30,319 bases of DNA from Anaerolineae bacterium (lineage in GTDB: Bacteria > Chloroflexota > Anaerolineae > 4572-78 > J111): contig JAHDWA010000092.1 in the NCBI GenBank assembly GCA_023382535.1, positions 1 through 30,319 of the forward strand, written 5' to 3'. The position numbers and the translations under genes are program-made. How positions within the stretch are numbered: the first letter of the stretch is position 1; each line of letters opens with the position of its first letter. The notes beneath the pieces are model-generated. The model was given only the letters and a program-made list of their open reading frames with translations, ran no database searches and was not told the origin of the DNA. Positions 6,386 through 12,011 of this stretch are shown in pieces.

Positions 6386-7095
6386 AACGCTTCGTCCCCC
6401 AAGGGGAGGCGAGGCGCTCTATCCCCTGGGGGATCGCTCCCTCTCAAAAATGGCTCGACCAGCTCCTTCCAGGGCGGGATTAGTCCCTTATCGTGCCAGT
6501 ATTTCACCGATTCAAGTAGGGCGACGTGACCCCCCGGTTCCTCCGCCAGTGCGCGAAAGACAGTCTCGGCGTAGGGGTCCTGGGCCAGCGCCTGGCACAA
6601 TTCGCCGTAGGCGACATCGAGCGAGATGCCTTTATCCATCTGCCGGGCGACGGACAGCTCGGCCGCATCGTTACCCAGCGCCGCGCCGATAACCGAGGTG
6701 GCCATCCCAAAAGGCATTGAGGACAATTTCCCCTGTAACTCCGCATAGGCGTTCAACTCCTGTTGTAACCGCTCCATCACAGCATTGTGGATCTGCTCCA
6801 GCTCGCCATTAGAAAGAGGCCGCAGAGTTTTGGGAACGAAGGCTTGCAGCTCGACGTTGTTCCAGGCGCAAAAATTACAGTAGCTCAATTTGTAGTGGAC
6901 CGTCGCCCGCCGGATCGGGCTGGGGAAGTTTTCGATCTGGCGCACGCTGACGGCCGCGCCGCACTCCGGACAGTTGCCCTCCAGCCGGTCTTGATGCTGG
7001 ATTACCGGTGGCCGCGGCTGGCTCTGGCTGCGACCCTTGGGAGTACCCGAAGGGGTGCGCCCCTTGCGGGTTAACTTTTTCTTTCTCTTGCTCAT
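6382..7095 (-). CDS. Zinc-ribbon protein of unknown function
   Basis: A 237-residue protein with a very basic N-terminus (MSKRKKKLTRKGR) and a four-Cys zinc ribbon: C42-P-E-C45 and C73-N-F-C76. The rest is helical, with no recognised domain. The ATG at 7095 has a good AGGAG site 7 nt upstream, so the start is well supported even though it lies inside the frame of the WGR gene. It ends with an ATGA overlap with the J-domain gene. A nucleic-acid-binding role is plausible from the basic tail and ribbon but not shown. Confidence 0.7.
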   Translation of the reverse strand: MSKRKKKLTRKGRTPSGTPKGRSQSQPRPPVIQHQDRLEGNCPECGAAVSVRQIENFPSPIRRATVHYKLSYCNFCAWNNVELQAFVPKTLRPLSNGELEQIHNAVMERLQQELNAYAELQGKLSSMPFGMATSVIGAALGNDAAELSVARQMDKGISLDVAYGELCQALAQDPYAETVFRALAEEPGGHVALLESVKYWHDKGLIPPWKELVEPFLRGSDPPGDRAPRLPLGDEAL

Positions 7096-7324
7096 CGCTG
7101 TCTCCTGCGACTTTGTAGCCGCGTTTAATTTTACGCTTTATCAGCCGCTCGGCCAACTGTTCGGCCTCGGCGGCTGAAGCACAGGGGGTGATTTTGTGCT
7201 GCTGCGCCCCACCAATCCGGCCCCAGACCCGCAGGACGGCAAAGGAGTCGAGCAGGGAAGGTGCAGCTTCGACCAGATAAAAGCGGGCCATATTTTTGGC
7301 AGGATCAATCCGGTGCAGCAGCAT
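6875..7324 (-). CDS. WGR-domain protein with overlapping C-terminal extension
   Basis: A 149-codon frame. Residues 1-71 form a compact WGR domain: ARFYLVEAAPSLLD, then LRVWGRIGG (W34-G-R36), then AEAEQLAERLIKRKIKRGYK. WGR domains occur in PARPs and in small bacterial proteins and contact DNA. After residue 76 the frame overlaps the zinc-ribbon gene for 221 nt in another frame and becomes a Pro/Gly/Arg-rich stretch with no domain. Either the overlap is real, or an indel has removed the native stop near 7095. The start ATG lies 8 nt after the upstream stop codon, suggesting coupling. Confidence 0.65.
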   Translation of the reverse strand: MLLHRIDPAKNMARFYLVEAAPSLLDSFAVLRVWGRIGGAQQHKITPCASAAEAEQLAERLIKRKIKRGYKVAGDSDEQEKEKVNPQGAHPFGYSQGSQPEPAAATGNPASRPAGGQLSGVRRGRQRAPDRKLPQPDPAGDGPLQIELL

Positions 7325-7332
7325 CAGCCGCT

Positions 7333-8190
7333 CTAGCTCTGGCTCGTGCCGTTCGCGCTTAGTACCACCGGCTGGCCTCGTTGGGCCACTTCGTCAAGCT
7401 GAGCTTCAGAGCCGCGACAGAAGCGGCGGTGGGCGTTGAGTGCGGACTGAGAGCCAAAGGTGCGCGGGCATTTGTCGCACTTGAGCAGATTTTGAGTCGG
7501 CTGTGCTGGCGCTTGAGCTGGTTGTGCTGGCTCAGATAGCCGTTCTCTTCGCTCCACGCGCCGCTGTGCCAGCTCCTGCTGGTGCCGCTGCCAGGCACGT
7601 TCCTCCTGCTCTGCTTGAAAGCGCCGCTCGGCTTCCCGCTCCTGCCGCTGTCGTTCCGCTTGCTGTAAGCTGTAGAGGTAAGCCTGCCGCTCGGCTTCAG
7701 CTTGAAGCTGGCGCGCCTCGGCTTCCTGCCGGCGCTGGTCGAGCCAGGCGGCCCGATCTGTCTGCCACTTTTCCACTCGGGCCTGATATTCACGCAGCTC
7801 ATAGCCCAAGGTCAGGCTGACAAAGCAGAGGGCTGACAGCGGCCCGAGGGCCAGGGTCAGCAGTTGCCAGGGGTTGAGGGTTGGCTCGCCCTGGGGACCG
7901 GTCGCCGTGGACGCAGCCTGGATGTAGTTATACGTGCCGCTGACCACCAGGCTGATCGATACAGCGATCCAGATGTACCAAACCTGCGGCCGCTTAATTA
8001 GCGCCAGAGCCTCGATGATCAGGCCCGCCTCAATCAGCGTGGCCGCGAAAAAGGCCTGTGGGCCGCCGGCCACCTGGAGGAAGGCGTGAAAGGCTGCCAG
8101 CCACAAAGCCAGCAAGCCAAAGCCGGCCAGGGCGGTCAGTAAGTACAACTGCACCGGCACGGTTGGCCGGGGGTGGGGATAATTGTTCAT
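7333..8190 (-). CDS. Four-TM membrane protein with coiled coil and C2HC zinc finger
   Basis: A 285-residue protein with three parts. Residues about 14-129 contain four hydrophobic segments (about 14-40, 45-64, 69-91, 107-129). Residues 132-218 form a long charged coiled coil rich in Q, E, R and A. After a Pro/Ala/Gln linker comes a classical finger, KCDKCPRTFGSQSALNAHRR, with C238, C241, H254 and C258. The finger would face the cytoplasm if the coiled coil does. I do not recognise the family; a membrane-anchored DNA-binding or partition-like role is a guess. The ATG at 8190 has a GAGGAGA ribosome-binding site. Its leader carries the 10-bp tandem repeats at 8200-8265. Confidence 0.75.
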   Translation of the reverse strand: MNNYPHPRPTVPVQLYLLTALAGFGLLALWLAAFHAFLQVAGGPQAFFAATLIEAGLIIEALALIKRPQVWYIWIAVSISLVVSGTYNYIQAASTATGPQGEPTLNPWQLLTLALGPLSALCFVSLTLGYELREYQARVEKWQTDRAAWLDQRRQEAEARQLQAEAERQAYLYSLQQAERQRQEREAERRFQAEQEERAWQRHQQELAQRRVERRERLSEPAQPAQAPAQPTQNLLKCDKCPRTFGSQSALNAHRRFCRGSEAQLDEVAQRGQPVVLSANGTSQS

Positions 8191-8199
8191 AGTCTCCTC

Positions 8200-8265
8200 A
8201 ACTTGATTGAACTTGTATCAACCTGTATGAACCTGTACGAACCTGTAAAACCTGTATGAACCTGG
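8200..8265. repeat. 10-bp tandem direct repeats upstream of the zinc-finger gene
   Basis: About seven head-to-tail units of consensus AACCTGTATG (plus strand), degenerating toward AACTTGATTG near 8200; one unit is 9 bp. They fill the gap between the stop of the gene at 8267 and the start at 8190. A period of one helical turn would suit cooperative binding of a regulator or the element's own DNA-binding protein. Confidence 0.7.
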
Positions 8266-8266
8266 A

Positions 8267-8944
8267 CTAGCTGGAAGATTTTGACAGGTCCCATCTTAGC
8301 TTGGCCTCCTCGACGGTGGAGTAGGGGGGATAAAGCAGTTCCCCGCCCTTGCCTGACCAGCGGTTGATGACCAGGTAACGGCTCTCCAGAATGTGCATGA
8401 TCGAGCGGTACTCGGGCAAGGGCCAGCGCGGGCGAGCCTCCTGGGTATACCAGTCCCGGCTGAAAATTTGATTGGCGCTCAGATCGCGGTACAACACCTG
8501 CTGCTGCCGCCGCCAGGCGACTTTGCAAAAACGGAACAGCTTGAACTCGGTGATCATCGAGTCCATCCCCTGCTCCCAGAAAATAAACTCCTGCCGGCGT
8601 TCAGGCCGGTACTTGATGGTTTTGGCCGGCCTGCCCCCAAAAATCCAGCCGCCTGGCGGGGCTTTGGGCTGGGGCGCAACCCAGGCAGCACTGTGGGCGT
8701 AGGCTTGGTACGGGGGGCGAGCAGCGCGTTCCGGGGGGCGAGCCAGATGAACGACCCGCCCGGCCAGGTAAAAACCGAAGGGCAGGGCAGGCAGACTGAA
8801 TCCGGCCAGCGCCGGCAGCAGGTAATCGGGCTGGTGCAGCCAGCCAAAGCGAGCTGCGACCAGCATAGCCCCTTCTCCGGCAATGGTGAAAAAAGCGGCG
8901 CTGCCCAGGTACGCTTTGCTGATTTCGGGCAGGTTCGTTTTCAC
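8267..8944 (-). CDS. Membrane-anchored protein of unknown function
   Basis: A 225-residue protein starting with GTG at 8944, which overlaps the stop of the 36-codon ORF as GTGA. Two hydrophobic segments (about residues 10-31 and 41-63) are followed by a Pro-rich linker and a soluble C-terminal domain of about 120 residues (FIFWEQGMDSMITEFKLFRF, then RWPLPEYRSIMHILESRY). The layout resembles small accessory membrane proteins of conjugative elements, but I recognise no family. It belongs to the minus-strand block. Confidence 0.65.
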   Translation of the reverse strand: MKTNLPEISKAYLGSAAFFTIAGEGAMLVAARFGWLHQPDYLLPALAGFSLPALPFGFYLAGRVVHLARPPERAARPPYQAYAHSAAWVAPQPKAPPGGWIFGGRPAKTIKYRPERRQEFIFWEQGMDSMITEFKLFRFCKVAWRRQQQVLYRDLSANQIFSRDWYTQEARPRWPLPEYRSIMHILESRYLVINRWSGKGGELLYPPYSTVEEAKLRWDLSKSSS

Positions 8945-9051
8945 GGAGGACCCCCGTGAGACTGGCCTGCCCCCGCCGTGTTGGCGCCAGGCAATTTGTG
9001 AGGGGCCGCTTTGGAAGAAGCGGCTTTTTTCTGTAATATTTGAGAAGCCAT
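8941..9051 (-). CDS. 36-codon small ORF coupled to the downstream membrane protein
   Basis: A minus-strand ATG at 9051 is preceded by a strong GGGAGG site 8 nt upstream and opens a 36-codon frame (MASQILQKKAASSKAAPHKL at the start) that ends with TGA at 8943-8941, overlapping the GTG start of the next gene. The product is basic and low complexity. It may be a real small protein or a leader peptide that couples translation of the downstream gene, which lacks its own clear ribosome-binding site. Confidence 0.45.
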   Translation of the reverse strand: MASQILQKKAASSKAAPHKLPGANTAGAGQSHGGPP

Positions 9052-9080
9052 CTAGATACCTCCCGCGTATCTATTTGGTC

Positions 9081-9119
9081 GCCCGGCGAGCGCGGTCAGA
9101 GGCGCTCGCCGGGCCACTT
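9081..9119. terminator. Strong GC-rich hairpin in the replication-region spacer
   Basis: GCCCGGCGAGCG (9081-9092) pairs perfectly with CGCTCGCCGGGC (9103-9114) around a 10-nt loop, followed on the plus strand by CACTTATTTTT. It resembles a plus-strand terminator, although no plus-strand gene is visible upstream; on the minus strand it lies in the leader of the 36-codon ORF. It could insulate the minus-strand block from the origin region. Confidence 0.45.
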
Positions 9120-9150
9120 ATTTTTCCATTTGGAAAAGAGATATAGATTC

Positions 9151-9354
9151 AGGATTTAAAGAGATTTAAAAGAATTAATTAATCACCTGTCAAAATGACA
9201 GGGAGACGCCTAGCTCTCCCTGTCATTTTGACAGGTAGAATCAAGTGTCAATTTGACAGGGAGACGCCTATCTAACTGTCATTTTGACAGGGAGACAATT
9301 ATCTCACTGTCATTTTGACAGGGAGATGTCTAAGTCTCCCTGTCATTTTGACAG
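9151..9354. repeat. Palindromic iteron array with flanking AT-rich stretch, candidate replication origin
   Basis: Six copies of the 15-bp palindrome CTGTCAWWWTGACAG lie at 9187, 9220, 9245 (first base G), 9276, 9307 and 9340, spaced 33, 25, 31, 31 and 33 bp. Copies 1 and 2 with their flanks form a perfect 21-bp inverted repeat with an 8-bp centre. Immediately left is an AT-rich run at about 9151-9186 (TTTAAAAGAATTAATTAATC). The last copy lies inside the 3' end of the replication-protein gene. Iterons, an AT-rich unwinding region and an adjacent initiator gene are the standard layout of a plasmid oriV. An operator array is the alternative. Confidence 0.65.
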
Positions 9355-10034
9355 GGAGAGAACTGCTGCTTGAGCTTCTCCTCATCAGCCGGGATGAGCG
9401 GGTCATCTAATCGAACCCGCCAAATATTTTTCTCATTGACCGTACCGCTTTGGGTTTTTGAGTAACGGCGTTTGGTTCCAACGCGCGTGATAAATTTTGA
9501 GGCGTGTTCGTGTCTCAGTAAGCGCCAGAAGGTGCTTTCGCTCACCCCAATCGCTGCCCCTAACTCTTGGGCCGTTGCCTCAACCAGATCGCGTCTCACC
9601 TCACCCGTTTTCCAATCCCAACTGCACCGGGTCCGCATTTCCCAGATCAGCAGCCACAATTCCGTTCCCAGCAGCGGCAGCCACTTCTGATGAAAGTAGC
9701 GGCTGCAATAGTGCTGTTTGTCCGGCTGGACAATGGCGTTATAAGCATCCCGGTACGTGCCGGTGAAGAACAACTCCGGCTGGTAGTCACCGTTTTCGGC
9801 CACCCGAAACTCGATAGGCATAGCCCGCCCGGCCACCTGAGCGACGGCTCGTTCTATCGTCTCCCGCAGGCGATTGTCCAGCCAATCCTGGCCGAAGCTG
9901 CTGGCCGTCGACACAATCAACCGCCCATCCTCTTCCTGGGCTGTCGTGTTTTTAAGCCATGTCTCAAAGGTGGCTTTGGTCATTTGCGGTTGAAGAATCT
10001 TCAACACGTCAGACCAAAGGTTTGTTGTTGTCAT
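9330..10034 (-). CDS. Replication protein-like, DnaA domain I-like N-terminus plus winged-helix region
   Basis: A 234-residue protein. Residues 5-70 (LWSDVLKILQPQMTKATFET, WLKNTTAQEE, SSFGQDWLDNRLRETIERAV) match the DnaA N-terminal domain I pattern, used for oligomerisation and helicase loading. There is no Walker A and no DnaA AAA+ module. Residues about 125-205 (LWLLIWEMRTRC, TAQELGAAIGVSESTFWRLL) look like a winged-helix DNA-binding domain of the kind found in plasmid replication proteins. The last codons (PCQNDRE) are encoded by an iteron. Initiation at the adjacent array is the likely role. The ribosome-binding site at 10034 is weak (GGGAA). Confidence 0.7.
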   Translation of the reverse strand: MTTTNLWSDVLKILQPQMTKATFETWLKNTTAQEEDGRLIVSTASSFGQDWLDNRLRETIERAVAQVAGRAMPIEFRVAENGDYQPELFFTGTYRDAYNAIVQPDKQHYCSRYFHQKWLPLLGTELWLLIWEMRTRCSWDWKTGEVRRDLVEATAQELGAAIGVSESTFWRLLRHEHASKFITRVGTKRRYSKTQSGTVNEKNIWRVRLDDPLIPADEEKLKQQFSPCQNDRET

Positions 10035-10056
10035 AGCATTCCCAAAGCAGAACTGT

Positions 10057-10269
10057 TTACAGACTCATCGTCCTTTTTAAAAACTTGCGCTGGTCACTCA
10101 CAAGTAATTTAATTTTGTTGGCTCGTAAGAGCAGTTCCCGGACTAACTCCATCATTTCCGGGGTGTCCACCTTCTCGGCCAGCAGCAGACACAAATCCTC
10201 CTGGGTGCTGGCCACCGCCGACAATTCCTCCAAAAAATCAGTGTCCACGTTACTGATGGCTCTGGTCAT
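10057..10269 (-). CDS. Small helical protein of unknown function
   Basis: A 70-residue, fully helical, Leu/Glu-rich protein (FLEELSAVASTQEDLCLLLA, MMELVRELLLRANKIKLLV). The start at 10269 has a GGGAGA site about 6 nt upstream and overlaps the 3' end of the membrane-protein gene by 20 nt. It is 22 nt upstream of the replication-protein gene. It may act as a coiled-coil copy-control or accessory factor, but nothing in the sequence proves a role. Confidence 0.55.
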   Translation of the reverse strand: MTRAISNVDTDFLEELSAVASTQEDLCLLLAEKVDTPEMMELVRELLLRANKIKLLVSDQRKFLKRTMSL

Positions 10270-10579
10270 TCACTATCTCCCGAATCTCCTGGCGGATAGA
10301 TTCTGAGTCGCTCGTTTCGGTGTTGATGTCCAAAAACACGGTCACGGCTCCGGCGGTGCCAAAGCCGGTCAGGATAATAATCCAGGTGTACAGATCAACC
10401 ACCCCTAACCAGACCAGGGGCAGGGCCGGGAGCAGGACGACCAACACCCCCACGGTGATCCGCGCTCGCTCGCGCCGAATCCAGCGTTTATGAAATTGGC
10501 GGTAGGCCAGCCAGTCTAGCCCGGCCACGGTCAGGATGTAAGCGAGAAAGACAAGAAAAGTGGTCTCTAATTCAGACAT
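10250..10579 (-). CDS. Small membrane protein of unknown function
   Basis: A 109-residue protein with about three hydrophobic segments (residues 5-22, 41-59, 64-84), a basic loop (FHKRWIRRERAR) between the first two, and an acidic C-terminal tail of about 25 residues. The ATG at 10579 follows an AGGGAG site. It is the first gene of the minus-strand block, divergent from the integrase; the 158-bp gap probably holds both promoters. No family recognised. Confidence 0.6.
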   Translation of the reverse strand: MSELETTFLVFLAYILTVAGLDWLAYRQFHKRWIRRERARITVGVLVVLLPALPLVWLGVVDLYTWIIILTGFGTAGAVTVFLDINTETSDSESIRQEIREIVNDQSHQ

Positions 10580-10737
10580 ATTTAGCTCCCTATTGTCACA
10601 AACGATGATTTTTCCTCTAAAATAGAACCGGCACCTTAACAGACACAGAACGCTGCCGGTTGAGTGTTATGGGAATCATCAGCAACGCCGTAAGCCATCT
10701 CAAATAAATCACATTTCACTTTGTTAGGGGGACAATT

Positions 10738-11709
10738 ATGACGACCAATCTTGTTTTTGTAGTACTTGAACCAACGCTGGATCACTATTTTGACCAGTTT
10801 ATTCAGATTAAAAGGGCCATGCGCCGCCCACGTACTGTCGAGTGGTATATGAACACGTATCGGTACTACAAAACAGCCAGCGCCGGCTTGGGGCCGGACT
10901 GGCCGCCGACCCCGGCCCACGGGCTGGCTTTTTTTGAGATGTTCAACAAAAACGAGCTGAGTGATTACAGCCGCAGCAATTATTATCGGGGGATCCGCGG
11001 CTTCTTTAACTGGCTGGTCGAAACCGGCGCATTGAACCGCAATCCCCTGGATGCCTTGGGCCGGGTCAAAGCGCCGCGCCCGCTGCCCAAATCGCCGGAC
11101 GAAGAGGAGGTGGCCGAATTGTTGAAAACGGTCAGCCAGGCTATCCGCGAGGATAAAGACCACCGGAGCTGGCAGACGGTGCGTGACCTGGCTATGTTCA
11201 GCCTTGCTCTGGACACGGGAGCCCGGCTGAATGAACTGGCTGCAATGCGCATGCCCGACATGAGTTTGAAAAACCGGCAGATGCGCGTGTTTAGCTGGAA
11301 GGATAAAGAGGGCCGGATGCTGACCCTGGGCGATGAGGCTGTGGCCGATTTGACCCAATGGGACGAACAACGGACCAAGTTGAACCCACCCAAGTCGCTC
11401 AAGGCCCTCTGGCTCAGCAACTACCAAGGCAAAGGACTGCGCAAATTGACCGCGAACGGGATCGCCCAACGGCTGCGATTTTGGCTGCTCAAAGCCGACG
11501 TGTCGCATTTCAGCATGAACAATCTGCGTCACGCCTATGCTGTGTTCAGCCTGCGCAATGGGGCGGACTTGATCGACATTAAGGACCAGATGGGCCATGC
11601 CAATATCAAGACGACGGCCATTTACACGGAGGTGGTGAACAAGGGCCGGGGCGAGCGTCATCTCAAGACCAGTCCTCGTAAAAATTTGCCTTTTGACACT
11701 TCCAAATAA
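10738..11709 (+). CDS. Tyrosine recombinase / phage-type integrase
   Basis: A 323-residue protein starting at ATG 10738 behind GTTAGGGGGA. The N-terminal SAM-like core-binding domain spans about 10-105 (WYMNTYRYYK, YYRGIRGFFNWLVETGALNR). The catalytic domain shows Arg163 (DTGARLNEL), Lys190 in the beta-hairpin (WKDKEGR), Arg264 in NNLRH, His287 (MGHANIKTT) and the nucleophile Tyr296 (AIYTEV). The usual HxLRH box reads NNLRH here, so the first His is Asn261, which a minority of family members also have. Length is normal. It reads toward tRNA-Arg 66 nt downstream, the likely attachment site, and it is divergent from the minus-strand block. Confidence 0.88.
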   Translation: MTTNLVFVVLEPTLDHYFDQFIQIKRAMRRPRTVEWYMNTYRYYKTASAGLGPDWPPTPAHGLAFFEMFNKNELSDYSRSNYYRGIRGFFNWLVETGALNRNPLDALGRVKAPRPLPKSPDEEEVAELLKTVSQAIREDKDHRSWQTVRDLAMFSLALDTGARLNELAAMRMPDMSLKNRQMRVFSWKDKEGRMLTLGDEAVADLTQWDEQRTKLNPPKSLKALWLSNYQGKGLRKLTANGIAQRLRFWLLKADVSHFSMNNLRHAYAVFSLRNGADLIDIKDQMGHANIKTTAIYTEVVNKGRGERHLKTSPRKNLPFDTSK

Positions 11710-11743
11710 TTGTGATAGCATAATAATCAACTGAATAAAAAAA

Positions 11744-11773
11744 CCGCTACATTAACGTGTAGCGGTCTTGTTT
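11744..11773 (+). terminator. Terminator of the integrase gene
   Basis: CCGCTACA (11744-11751) pairs perfectly with TGTAGCGG (11758-11765) around a 6-nt loop. A-rich sequence precedes it and TCTTGTTT follows, so it may work in both directions. It separates the integrase from the tRNA gene. Confidence 0.75.
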
Positions 11774-11775
11774 CT

Positions 11776-11851
<76 letters not shown>

Positions 11852-12011
11852 GTAATAAATTGAAGATACAAAGCCCCAGCGGCTAAAGTATGAACAACCA
11901 TCACCGGGAGAGAGGGCGTCTGTCAAACAGCGAAGCGAACACCCAGTAAAGGAACAGCATCTTCCCCAGCAGCTTACCCCGTTCATTGGCCGATCTAAAG
12001 AAACCGTCGAG

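Noticed and set aside
8278..8288. Isolated half iteron ATTTTGACAGG
   Set aside because: It is at the coding 3' end of the gene at 8267 and an 11-bp match can occur by chance; no second half follows.
9005..9030. Plus-strand terminator GCCGCTT/AAGCGGC followed by six T
   Set aside because: It lies within the codons of the minus-strand small ORF (KKAASSKAA) and no plus-strand gene ends there; possible but not supported.
9187..9354. CRISPR array
   Set aside because: The repeats are 15-bp palindromes with short, similar spacers and no cas genes; an iteron or operator array fits better.
10636..11730. 364-codon minus-strand ORF opposite the integrase
   Set aside because: It is the antisense shadow of a clear tyrosine recombinase and has no domain of its own.
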